Assembly: GCA_025765595.1 (NCBI GenBank)
Contig: JAIVFH010000650.1
Location: 1-11,365, forward strand
Direction of reading: 5' to 3'
DNA: 11,365 nt
From: Obelidium mucronatum
Taxonomy: Eukaryota; Chytridiomycota; Chytridiomycetes; Chytridiales; Chytriomycetaceae
Below the pieces are notes generated by a model, which made no database searches, was not told the origin of the DNA, and worked only from the letters and a program-made list of their open reading frames with translations. Of this stretch, positions 1 to 8,163 are shown piece by piece (the stretch's first letter is position 1; the number at the start of each line of letters is the position of its first letter). Position numbers and translations under genes: made by a program.

Positions 1-819
1 ATATGGTTGGACTGCTGGTTGTCTGAAGAATTGCATTCTTTTGGCCATTCCTAGAATCATGTTTCAAAATTGGATGTAAAAGCCATATATTTCCAGAGAA
101 AAGGAAGGGAAATGAGCAGGCCAGCCCAGCAAACCTGTCTCCACCTGGGATCCAATTCGGCCTGCACCAAGCCTTCCAATCCTGTGGGAGTATTGGGACG
201 GGGATACTGATGAGGTGAAATGTGCTAGAACCACTCAGGTGCCCTTTTTGCCTGAGCTGCCAACAGAAACAATCCAAACCAAAATAAAAACCAAATCAAA
301 CACAGCTAAATACTGCATTCTAATACACTAAACTCAACAGAGGGCTGAAGAAGGTGGCTTTGTAGGGGAATGGGAACAATAGGTTGGCAGAGGCAACCAA
401 ACCAACAACAGCACAGGCTGCTGCTCTCTGCATACTGAGCTAAAGACAAATTGATGTTTGTGGGGCTAGAGTATTGGGTGATAAACAATCAGAATAAAAG
501 CACCTAGAAAACACGTAAATGTCGAGAAAACACGTAAATGTCGAGTAAAACACGTAAATGTCGAGTAAAACACGTAAATGTCAGTAAAACACGCCATAAA
601 CCACAGATAAACACGCAGAAACACGCATAAACACGTAAAAACCAAACTTAAGGGACCTTCCAGTGCCCTGAAGTATAGTGTGGGAAGTATCCAAGTCTTT
701 TGCAATCTTGGCATGCAATCCTGGCAAACACCAAATAATTACTGCATAAAAACACGTAAAAACACGTAAAAACAAAAAGGACGGTGGCACTCTGGTGAGC
801 TCAGATATATAGACATTGC
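1..819 (+). repeat. Satellite monomer 1 (819 bp, 4-copy minisatellite, several indels)
   Basis: This is the first complete unit. A clean 4-copy monomer would be 821 bp. This one has lost a T in minisatellite copy 1 (gtcgagaaa) and a G in copy 4 (gtcagtaaa), and gained two Cs in the 10-bp block (acgccataaaccacag). It has also lost one A and one G near 637-654 (aaaaaccaaacttaaggg). The region near 725-734 reads aaacaccaaa where other monomers have aaaccacaaa. This concentration of indels is not seen in interior monomers. Confidence 0.97.
511..588 (+). repeat. 20-bp minisatellite, monomer 1: 4 copies
   Basis: Copies lie at 511-529, 530-549, 550-569 and 570-588. The outer two are 19 bp, having lost T and G respectively; the inner two are the perfect unit acacgtaaatgtcgagtaaa. 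The 10-bp block follows at 589-640. Confidence 0.96.
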
Positions 820-1654
820 ATATGGTTGGACTGCTGGTTGTCTGAAGAATTGCATTCTTTTGGCCATTCCTAGAATCATGTTTCAAAATTGGATGTAACA
901 GCCATATATTTCCAGAGAAAAGGAAGGGAAATGAGCAGGCCAGCCCAGCAAACCTGTCTCCACCTGGGATCCAATTCGGCCTGCACCAAGCCTTCCAATC
1001 CTGTGGGAGTATTGGGACGGGGATACTGATGAGGTGAAATGTGCTAGAAACCACTCAGGTGCCCTTTTTGCCTGAGCTGCCAACAGAAACAATCCAAACC
1101 AAAATAAAAACCAAATCAAACACAGCTAAATACTGCATTCTAATACACTAAACTCAACAGAGGGCTGAAGAAGGTGGCTTTGTAGGGGAATGGGAACAAT
1201 AGGTTGGCAGAGGCAACCAAACCAACAACAGCACAGGCTGCTGCTCTCTGCATACTGAGCTAAGACAAATTGATGTTTGTGGGGCTAGAGTATTGGGTGA
1301 TAAACAATCAGAATAAAAGCACCTAGAAAACACGTAAATGTCGAGTAAAACACGTAAATGTCGAGTAAAACACGAATGCGAGTAACACGTAAATGTCGAG
1401 TAAACACGTAAATGTCGAGTAAACACGCATAAACACAGATAAACACGCAGAAACACGCATAAACACGTAAAAAACCAAACTTAAGGGGACCTTCCAGTGC
1501 CCTGAAGTATAGTGTGGGAAGTATCCAAGTCTTTTGCAATCTTGGCATGCAATCCTGGCAAACCACAAATAATTACTGCATAAAAACACGTAAAAACACG
1601 TAAAAACAAAAAGGACGGTGGCACTCTGGTGAAGCTCAGATATATAGACATTGC
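820..1654 (+). repeat. Satellite monomer 2 (835 bp, 5 irregular minisatellite copies)
   Basis: The body matches the consensus except for a substitution to C at 899 (gtaacagcc for gtaaaagcc), an extra A in ctagaaacc near 1050, a missing A in gagctaagac near 1262, and an extra A in gaagctcag near 1632. The last change destroys the GAGCTC found in most monomers. The minisatellite has five copies, but the third is only 15 bp and the last two are 19 bp, giving 835 where 841 bp would be expected. Confidence 0.97.
1330..1422 (+). repeat. 20-bp minisatellite, monomer 2: 5 copies, degenerate
   Basis: Copies lie at 1330-1349, 1350-1369, 1370-1384, 1385-1403 and 1404-1422. The third is a shortened 15-bp form (acacgaatgcgagta), and the last two have lost one A each. 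This is the most degraded minisatellite in the window. The 10-bp block follows at 1423-1472. Confidence 0.93.
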
Positions 1655-2475
1655 ATATGGTTGGACTGCTGGTTGTCTGAAGAATTGCATTCTTTTGGCC
1701 ATTCCTAGAATCATGTTTCAAAATTGGATGTAAAAGCCATATATTTCCAGAGAAAAGGAAGGGAAATGAGCAGGCCAGCCCAGCAAACCTGTCTCCACCT
1801 GGGATCCAATTCGGCCTGCACCAAGCCTTCCAATCCTGTGGGAGTATTGGGACGGGGATACTGATGAGGTGAAATGTGCTAGAACCACTCAGGTGCCCTT
1901 TTTGCCTGAGCTGCCAACAGAAACAATCCAAACCAAAATAAAAACCAAATCAAACACAGCTAAATACTGCATTCTAATACACTAAACTCAACAGAGGGCT
2001 GAAGAAGGTGGCTTTGTAGGGGAATGGGAACAATAGGTTGGCAGAGGCAACCAAACCAACAACAGCACAGGCTGCTGCTCTCTGCATACTGAGCTAAAGA
2101 CAAATTGATGTTTGTGGGGCTAGAGTATTGGGTGATAAACAATCAGAATAAAAGCACCTAGAAAACACGTAAATGTCGAGTAAAACACGTAAATGTCGAG
2201 TAAAACACGTAAATGTCGAGTAAAACACGTAAATGTCGAGTAAAACACGCATAAACACAGATAAACACGCAGAAACACGCATAAACACGTAAAAAACCAA
2301 ACTTAAGGGGACCTTCCAGTGCCCTGAAGTATAGTGTGGGAAGTATCCAAGTCTTTTGCAATCTTGGCATGCAATCCTGGCAAACCACAAATAATTACTG
2401 CATAAAAACACGTAAAAACACGTAAAAACAAAAAGGACGGTGGCACTCTGGTGAGCTCAGATATATAGACATTGC
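1655..2475 (+). repeat. Satellite monomer 3 (821 bp, 4 perfect minisatellite copies)
   Basis: This is a clean 4-copy monomer with no deviation from the consensus that I could find by eye. It can serve as the reference for the long class. Monomer 7 has the same length and appears identical. Confidence 0.97.
2165..2244 (+). repeat. 20-bp minisatellite, monomer 3: 4 copies
   Basis: There are four perfect consecutive copies of acacgtaaatgtcgagtaaa with no spacers. The 10-bp block follows directly at 2245-2294. Confidence 0.97.
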
Positions 2476-3295
2476 ATATGGTTGGACTGCTGGTTGTCTG
2501 AAGAATTGCATTCTTTTGGCCATTCCTAGAATCATGTTTCAAAATTGGATGTAAAAGCCATATATTTCCAGAGAAAAGGAAGGGAAATGAGCAGGCCAGC
2601 CCAGCAAACCTGTCTCCACCTGGGATCCAATTCGGCCTGCACCAAGCCTTCCAATCCTGTGGGAGTATTGGGACGGGGATACTGATGAGGTGAAATGTGC
2701 TAGAACCACTCAGGTGCCCTTTTTGCCTGAGCTGCCAACAGAAACAATCCAAACCAAAATAAAAACCAAATCAAACACAGCTAAATACTGCATTCTAATA
2801 CACTAAACTCAACAGAGGGCTGAAGAAGGTGGCTTTGTAGGGGAATGGGAACAATAGGTTGGCAGAGGCAACCAAACCAACAACAGCACAGGCTGCTGCT
2901 CTCTGCATACTGAGCTAAAGACAAATTGATGTTTGTGGGGCTAGAGTATTGGGTGATAAACAATCAGAATAAAAGCACCTAGAAAACACGTAAATGTCGA
3001 GTAAAACACGTAAATGTCGAGTAAAACACGTAAATGTCGAGTAAAACACGTAAATGTCGAGTAAAACACGCATAAACACAGATAAACACGCAGAAACACG
3101 CATAAACACGTAAAAAACCAAACTTAAGGGGACCTTCCAGTGCCCTGAAGTATAGTGTGGGAAGTATCCAAGTCTTTTGCAATCTTGGCATGCAATCCTG
3201 GCAAACCACAAATAATTACTGCATAAAACACGTAAAAACACGTAAAAACAAAAAGGACGGTGGCACTCTGGTGAGCTCAGATATATAGACATTGC
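2476..3295 (+). repeat. Satellite monomer 4 (820 bp, 4-copy)
   Basis: This unit matches monomer 3 except for one A missing from the run before the second ACACG pair (gcataaaacacg at about 3221-3232, where others have five A). The change shortens the first of three phased A-tracts. Confidence 0.97.
2986..3065 (+). repeat. 20-bp minisatellite, monomer 4: 4 copies
   Basis: There are four perfect copies. The 10-bp block follows directly at 3066-3115. Confidence 0.97.
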
Positions 3296-4136
3296 ATATG
3301 GTTGGACTGCTGGTTGTCTGAAGAATTGCATTCTTTTGGCCATTCCTAGAATCATGTTTCAAAATTGGATGTAAAAGCCATATATTTCCAGAGAAAAGGA
3401 AGGGAAATGAGCAGGCCAGCCCAGCAAACCTGTCTCCACCTGGGATCCAATTCGGCCTGCACCAAGCCTTCCAATCCTGTGGGAGTATTGGGACGGGGAT
3501 ACTGATGAGGTGAAATGTGCTAGAACCACTCAGGTGCCCTTTTTGCCTGAGCTGCCAACAGAAACAATCCAAACCAAAATAAAAACCAAATCAAACACAG
3601 CTAAATACTGCATTCTAATACACTAAACTCAACAGAGGGCTGAAGAAGGTGGCTTTGTAGGGGAATGGGAACAATAGGTTGGCAGAGGCAACCAAACCAA
3701 CAACAGCACAGGCTGCTGCTCTCTGCATACTGAGCTAAAGACAAATTGATGTTTGTGGGGCTAGAGTATTGGGTGATAAACAATCAGAATAAAAGCACCT
3801 AGAAAACACGTAAATGTCGAGTAAAACACGTAAATGTCGAGTAAAACACGTAAATGTCGAGTAAAACACGTAAATGTCGAGTAAAACACGTAAATGTCGA
3901 GTAAAACACGCATAAACACAGATAAACACGCAGAAACACGCATAAACACGTAAAAAACCAAACTTAAGGGGACCTTCCAGTGCCCTGAAGTATAGTGTGG
4001 GAAGTATCCAAGTCTTTTGCAATCTTGGCATGCAATCCTGGCAAACCACAAATAATTACTGCATAAAAACACGTAAAAACACGTAAAAACAAAAAGGACG
4101 GTGGCACTCTGGTGAGCTCAGATATATAGACATTGC
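3296..4136 (+). repeat. Satellite monomer 5 (841 bp, 5 perfect minisatellite copies)
   Basis: This monomer has the consensus body and five perfect 20-bp copies. It differs from monomers 3 and 7 by exactly one added minisatellite unit. Confidence 0.97.
3806..3905 (+). repeat. 20-bp minisatellite, monomer 5: 5 copies
   Basis: There are five perfect copies, the longest unbroken perfect run in the window. The 10-bp block follows at 3906-3955. Confidence 0.97.
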
Positions 4137-4962
4137 ATATGGTTGGACTGCTGGTTGTCTGAAGAATTGCATTCTTTTGGCCATTCCTAGAATCATGTTT
4201 CAAAATTGGATGTAAAAGCCATATATTTCCAGAGAAAAGGAAGGGAAATGAGCAGGCCAGCCCAGCAAACCTGTCTCCACCTGGGATCCAATTCGGCCTG
4301 CACCAAGCCTTCCAATCCTGTGGGAGTATTGGGACGGGGATACTGATGAGGTGAAATGTGCTAGAACCACTCAGGTGCCCTTTTTGCCTGAGCTGCCAAC
4401 AGAAACAATCCAAACCAAAATAAAAACCAAATCAAACACAGCTAAATACTGCATTCTAATACACTAAACTCAACAGAGGGCTGAAGAAGGTGGCTTTGTA
4501 GGGGAATGGGAACAATAGGTTGGCAGAGGCAACCAAACCAACAACAGCACAGGCTGCTGCTCTCTGCATACTGAGCTAAAGACAAATTGATGTTTGTGGG
4601 GCTAGAGTATTGGGTGATAAACAATCAGAATAAAAGCACCTAGAAAACACGTAAATGTCGAGTAAAACACGTAAATGTCGAGTAAAACACGTAAATGTCG
4701 AGTAAAACACGTAAATGTCGAGTAAAACTAAACACGCATAAACACAGATAAACACGCAGAAACACGCATAAACACGTAAAAAACCAAACTTAAGGGGACC
4801 TTCCAGTGCCCTGAAGTATAGTGTGGGAAGTATCCAAGTCTTTTGCAATCTTGGCATGCAATCCTGGCAAACCACAAATAATTACTGCATAAAAACACGT
4901 AAAAACACGTAAAAACAAAAAGGACGGTGGCACTCTGGTGAGCTCAGATATATAGACATTGC
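4137..4962 (+). repeat. Satellite monomer 6 (826 bp, 4 copies plus a 5-bp remnant)
   Basis: The body is consensus. After four perfect 20-bp copies there are five extra bases, actaa at 4727-4731, before the 10-bp block. They equal the two outer ends of a 20-bp unit (ac and taa) with 15 internal bases missing. The excess over a clean 4-copy unit is therefore explained by a mostly deleted fifth copy. Confidence 0.97.
4647..4731 (+). repeat. 20-bp minisatellite, monomer 6: 4 copies plus 5-bp remnant
   Basis: Four perfect copies occupy 4647-4726, followed by actaa at 4727-4731. The remnant keeps the first two bases of a unit and three bases of its A-rich end. The 10-bp block follows at 4732-4781. 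Confidence 0.94.
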
Positions 4963-5783
4963 ATATGGTTGGACTGCTGGTTGTCTGAAGAATTGCATTC
5001 TTTTGGCCATTCCTAGAATCATGTTTCAAAATTGGATGTAAAAGCCATATATTTCCAGAGAAAAGGAAGGGAAATGAGCAGGCCAGCCCAGCAAACCTGT
5101 CTCCACCTGGGATCCAATTCGGCCTGCACCAAGCCTTCCAATCCTGTGGGAGTATTGGGACGGGGATACTGATGAGGTGAAATGTGCTAGAACCACTCAG
5201 GTGCCCTTTTTGCCTGAGCTGCCAACAGAAACAATCCAAACCAAAATAAAAACCAAATCAAACACAGCTAAATACTGCATTCTAATACACTAAACTCAAC
5301 AGAGGGCTGAAGAAGGTGGCTTTGTAGGGGAATGGGAACAATAGGTTGGCAGAGGCAACCAAACCAACAACAGCACAGGCTGCTGCTCTCTGCATACTGA
5401 GCTAAAGACAAATTGATGTTTGTGGGGCTAGAGTATTGGGTGATAAACAATCAGAATAAAAGCACCTAGAAAACACGTAAATGTCGAGTAAAACACGTAA
5501 ATGTCGAGTAAAACACGTAAATGTCGAGTAAAACACGTAAATGTCGAGTAAAACACGCATAAACACAGATAAACACGCAGAAACACGCATAAACACGTAA
5601 AAAACCAAACTTAAGGGGACCTTCCAGTGCCCTGAAGTATAGTGTGGGAAGTATCCAAGTCTTTTGCAATCTTGGCATGCAATCCTGGCAAACCACAAAT
5701 AATTACTGCATAAAAACACGTAAAAACACGTAAAAACAAAAAGGACGGTGGCACTCTGGTGAGCTCAGATATATAGACATTGC
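4963..5783 (+). repeat. Satellite monomer 7 (821 bp, 4-copy)
   Basis: This is a clean 4-copy monomer and the last of the uninterrupted left-hand run of 4- and 5-copy units. It appears identical to monomer 3 by eye. Confidence 0.97.
5473..5552 (+). repeat. 20-bp minisatellite, monomer 7: 4 copies
   Basis: There are four perfect copies. The 10-bp block follows at 5553-5602. Confidence 0.97.
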
Positions 5784-5877
5784 ATATGGTTGGACTGCTG
5801 GTTGTCTGAAGAATTGCATTCTTTTGGCCATTCCTAGAATCATGTTTCAAAATTGGATGTAAAAGCCATATATTTCC

Positions 5878-5895
5878 AGAGAAAAGGAAGGGAAA
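5878..5895 (+). other. 18-nt uninterrupted purine run, reference copy in monomer 8
   Basis: The 18-base run agagaaaaggaagggaaa is conserved in every monomer (95-112 in monomer 1) and is followed by TG. It resembles a retroelement polypurine tract only in composition. No primer-binding site, LTR pair or coding remnant was seen with it, so no mobile-element call is made. Confidence 0.6.
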
Positions 5896-5971
5896 TGAGC
5901 AGGCCAGCCCAGCAAACCTGTCTCCACCTGGGATCCAATTCGGCCTGCACCAAGCCTTCCAATCCTGTGGG

Positions 5972-5991
5972 AGTATTGGGACGGGGATACT
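5972..5991. repeat. Inverted repeat AGTAT/ATACT with G-rich loop, reference copy in monomer 8
   Basis: AGTAT (5972-5976) and ATACT (5987-5991) flank the ten-base loop tgggacgggg, which holds one of the few CpGs in the body. It is present in all monomers (189-208 in monomer 1). A 5-bp stem is close to chance expectation, so this is recorded as structure only. Confidence 0.4.
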
Positions 5992-6016
5992 GATGAGGTG
6001 AAATGTGCTAGAACCA

Positions 6017-6039
6017 CTCAGGTGCCCTTTTTGCCTGAG
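6017..6039. repeat. Inverted repeat CTCAGG/CCTGAG in monomer body, reference copy in monomer 8
   Basis: CTCAGG at 6017-6022 and its perfect complement CCTGAG at 6034-6039 enclose an 11-base loop rich in C and T. Two G.T wobble pairs could extend the stem inward. It occurs in each monomer (234-256 in monomer 1). The T5 run lies inside the loop and does not follow the stem, so it does not look like an intrinsic terminator. Role unknown. Confidence 0.6.
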
Positions 6040-6049
6040 CTGCCAACAG

Positions 6050-6087
6050 AAACAATCCAAACCAAAATAAAAACCAAATCAAACACA
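6050..6087 (+). other. 38-nt G-free A/C-rich stretch, reference copy in monomer 8
   Basis: This stretch has no G on the plus strand and consists mostly of short A runs separated by C pairs, such as aaaccaaaataaaaacc. It contains an AATAAA hexamer. The equivalent stretch in monomer 1 is 267-304. With the ACACG tracts it makes the plus strand strongly A/C-biased, which in turn makes the minus strand poor in stop codons. No specific function is supported. Confidence 0.6.
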
Positions 6088-6293
6088 GCTAAATACTGCA
6101 TTCTAATACACTAAACTCAACAGAGGGCTGAAGAAGGTGGCTTTGTAGGGGAATGGGAACAATAGGTTGGCAGAGGCAACCAAACCAACAACAGCACAGG
6201 CTGCTGCTCTCTGCATACTGAGCTAAAGACAAATTGATGTTTGTGGGGCTAGAGTATTGGGTGATAAACAATCAGAATAAAAGCACCTAGAAA

Positions 6294-6333
6294 ACACGTA
6301 AATGTCGAGTAAAACACGTAAATGTCGAGTAAA
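6294..6333 (+). repeat. 20-bp minisatellite, monomer 8: 2 copies
   Basis: There are two perfect copies, the minimum seen in this window. The 10-bp block follows at 6334-6383. Confidence 0.97.
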
Positions 6334-6383
6334 ACACGCATAAACACAGATAAACACGCAGAAACACGCATAAACACGTAAAA
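6334..6383 (+). repeat. Fixed 10-bp repeat block (5 units of ACACG type), reference copy in monomer 8
   Basis: Five units in strict 10-bp register read acacgcataa, acacagataa, acacgcagaa, acacgcataa and acacgtaaaa. The block directly follows the 20-bp minisatellite in all 14 monomers and does not vary in unit number. The 20-bp unit itself begins with the related acacgtaaat, so the variable and fixed parts form one continuous tract on a 10-bp grid. Monomers 1 (589-640) and 14 (11135-11185) have one- or two-base insertions that break the register; the other twelve keep it. No function is assigned. Confidence 0.95.
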
Positions 6384-6446
6384 AACCAAACTTAAGGGGA
6401 CCTTCCAGTGCCCTGAAGTATAGTGTGGGAAGTATCCAAGTCTTTT

Positions 6447-6472
6447 GCAATCTTGGCATGCAATCCTGGCAA
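6447..6472 (+). repeat. 13-bp tandem duplication in the spacer, reference copy in monomer 8
   Basis: gcaatcttggcat (6447-6459) is followed at once by gcaatcctggcaa (6460-6472), matching at 11 of 13 bases. It is present in every monomer (702-727 in monomer 1), so it predates array amplification. It is the only other direct repeat I noticed in the spacer between the two ACACG tracts. Confidence 0.85.
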
Positions 6473-6492
6473 ACCACAAATAATTACTGCAT

Positions 6493-6523
6493 AAAAACAC
6501 GTAAAAACACGTAAAAACAAAAA
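6493..6523 (+). repeat. Second ACACG pair with phased A-tracts, reference copy in monomer 8
   Basis: Two tandem acacgtaaaa units (6497-6506 and 6507-6516) lie about 110 bp beyond the first tract. Together with the flanking bases they form A5 runs starting at 6493, 6503 and 6513, exactly 10 bp apart, and a fourth run at 6519-6523. In most monomers the pair lies 67 to 48 bp before the monomer end, for example at 752-771, 2408-2427, 5716-5735 and 11298-11317. A-tracts spaced near the helical repeat are the classic arrangement for intrinsically curved DNA. That curvature is inferred here, not measured. Confidence 0.9.
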
Positions 6524-6564
6524 GGACGGTGGCACTCTGGTGAACTCAGATATATAGACATTGC

Positions 6565-7382
6565 ATATGGTTGGACTGCTGGTTGTCTGAAGAATTGCAT
6601 TCTTTTGGCCATTCCTAGAATCATGTTTCAAAATTGGATGTAAAAGCCATATATTTCCAGAGAAAAGGAAGGGAAATGAGCAGGCCAGCCCAGCAAACCT
6701 GTCTCCACCTGGGATCCAATTCGGCCTGCACCAAGCCTTCCAATCCTGTGGGAGTATTGGGACGGGGATACTGATGAGGTGAAATGTGCTAGAACCACTC
6801 AGGTGCCCTTTTTGCCTGAGCTGCCAACAGAAACAATCCAAACCAAAATAAAAACCAAATCAAACACAGCTAAATACTGCATTCTAATACACTAAACTCA
6901 ACAGAGGGCTGAAGAAGGTGGCTTTGTAGGGGAATGGGAACAATAGGTTGGCAGAGGCAACCAAACCAACAACAGCACAGGCTGCTGCTCTCTGCATACT
7001 GAGCTAAAGACAAATTGATGTTTGTGGGGCTAGAGTATTGGGTGATAAACAATCAGAATAAAAGCACCTAGAAAACACGTAAATGTCGAGTAAACACGTA
7101 ATGTCGAGTAAACACGTAAATGTCGAGTAAAACACGTAAATGTCGAGTAAAACACGCATAAACACAGATAAACACGCAGAAACACGCATAAACACGTAAA
7201 AAACCAAACTTAAGGGGACCTTCCAGTGCCCTGAAGTATAGTGTGGGAAGTATCCAAGTCTTTTGCAATCTTGGCATGCAATCCTGGCAAACCACAAATA
7301 ATTACTGCATAAAAACACGTAAAAACACGTAAAAACAAAAAGGACGGTGGCACTCTGGTGAGCTCAGATATATAGACATTGC
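6565..7382 (+). repeat. Satellite monomer 9 (818 bp, 4 copies with small deletions)
   Basis: This 4-copy unit lies among 2-copy units. Its minisatellite copies are 19, 18, 20 and 20 bp, which accounts for the 3-bp shortfall from 821. The losses are single A residues in the A runs of the first two copies. The body is consensus. Confidence 0.97.
7075..7151 (+). repeat. 20-bp minisatellite, monomer 9: 4 copies with A losses
   Basis: Copies lie at 7075-7093 (19 bp), 7094-7111 (18 bp), 7112-7131 and 7132-7151. All losses are in A runs. The 10-bp block follows at 7152-7201. Confidence 0.95.
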
Positions 7383-8163
7383 ATATGGTTGGACTGCTGG
7401 TTGTCTGAAGAATTGCATTCTTTTGGCCATTCCTAGAATCATGTTTCAAAATTGGATGTAAAAGCCATATATTTCCAGAGAAAAGGAAGGGAAATGAGCA
7501 GGCCAGCCCAGCAAACCTGTCTCCACCTGGGATCCAATTCGGCCTGCACCAAGCCTTCCAATCCTGTGGGAGTATTGGGACGGGGATACTGATGAGGTGA
7601 AATGTGCTAGAACCACTCAGGTGCCCTTTTTGCCTGAGCTGCCAACAGAAACAATCCAAACCAAAATAAAAACCAAATCAAACACAGCTAAATACTGCAT
7701 TCTAATACACTAAACTCAACAGAGGGCTGAAGAAGGTGGCTTTGTAGGGGAATGGGAACAATAGGTTGGCAGAGGCAACCAAACCAACAACAGCACAGGC
7801 TGCTGCTCTCTGCATACTGAGCTAAAGACAAATTGATGTTTGTGGGGCTAGAGTATTGGGTGATAAACAATCAGAATAAAAGCACCTAGAAAACACGTAA
7901 ATGTCGAGTAAAACACGTAAATGTCGAGTAAAACACGCATAAACACAGATAAACACGCAGAAACACGCATAAACACGTAAAAAACCAAACTTAAGGGGAC
8001 CTTCCAGTGCCCTGAAGTATAGTGTGGGAAGTATCCAAGTCTTTTGCAATCTTGGCATGCAATCCTGGCAAACCACAAATAATTACTACATAAAAACACG
8101 TAAAAACACGTAAAAACAAAAAGGACGGTGGCACTCTGGTGAGCTCAGATATATAGACATTGC
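7383..8163 (+). repeat. Satellite monomer 10 (781 bp, 2-copy)
   Basis: This is a clean short-class unit except for a G-to-A change at 8088 (aattactaca for aattactgca), which I saw in no other monomer. It begins a run of three consecutive 781-bp monomers. Confidence 0.97.
7893..7932 (+). repeat. 20-bp minisatellite, monomer 10: 2 copies
   Basis: There are two perfect copies. The 10-bp block follows at 7933-7982. Confidence 0.97.

Larger units (their letters stand above)
5784..6564 (+). repeat. Satellite monomer 8 (781 bp, first 2-copy unit)
   Basis: This is the first short-class unit from the left. It carries a unique G-to-A change at 6544 (tgaactcag for tgagctcag), which removes GAGCTC. I use it as the reference for the positions of the small internal elements listed below, because every other element matches the consensus. 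Confidence 0.97.

Noticed and set aside
2165..2294. CRISPR-like short repeats
   Set aside because: The 20-bp units are directly abutting with no unique spacers, recur in every monomer, and no cas genes are present. This is a minisatellite.
5878..5897. Retroelement polypurine tract followed by TG
   Set aside because: There is no primer-binding site, no LTR terminal repeats, no coding remnant and no target-site duplication. The purine run alone is not enough for a mobile-element call.
5900..5990. CENP-B box that would suggest a centromeric satellite
   Set aside because: I compared the CpG-containing stretches (attcggcctgc and gggacgggg) with the TTCG-N4-A-N2-CGGG core on both strands and neither fits. 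Centromeric identity cannot be argued from sequence here.
5972..6003. Hammerhead-ribozyme-like core: CTGATGA (5990-5996) followed by GAAA (6000-6003), next to a small hairpin; hammerheads are known in some tandem satellites
   Set aside because: Only three bases separate the two core boxes, so stem II is missing. I find no complement to the bases after GAAA ending in a UH cleavage triplet on either side, and the upstream hairpin is not preceded by such a triplet. A covariance-model search would settle it; I expect no hit.
5990..6039. Box C/D snoRNA-like pair: TGATGA at 5991-5996 and CTGA at 6035-6038
   Set aside because: The C box lacks the preferred purine at its first position, the flanks do not form a terminal stem, and the spacing is short. 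Both motifs are brief enough to occur by chance.
6274..6281. AATAAA hexamer just before the VNTR, and another in the A/C-rich stretch, as polyadenylation signals
   Set aside because: The hexamers are expected in A-rich DNA, and there is no gene upstream to terminate.
6334..6523. Telomere-like or simple-sequence array
   Set aside because: The 10-bp ACACG units do not match a telomeric repeat and are limited to short blocks inside a much longer monomer.
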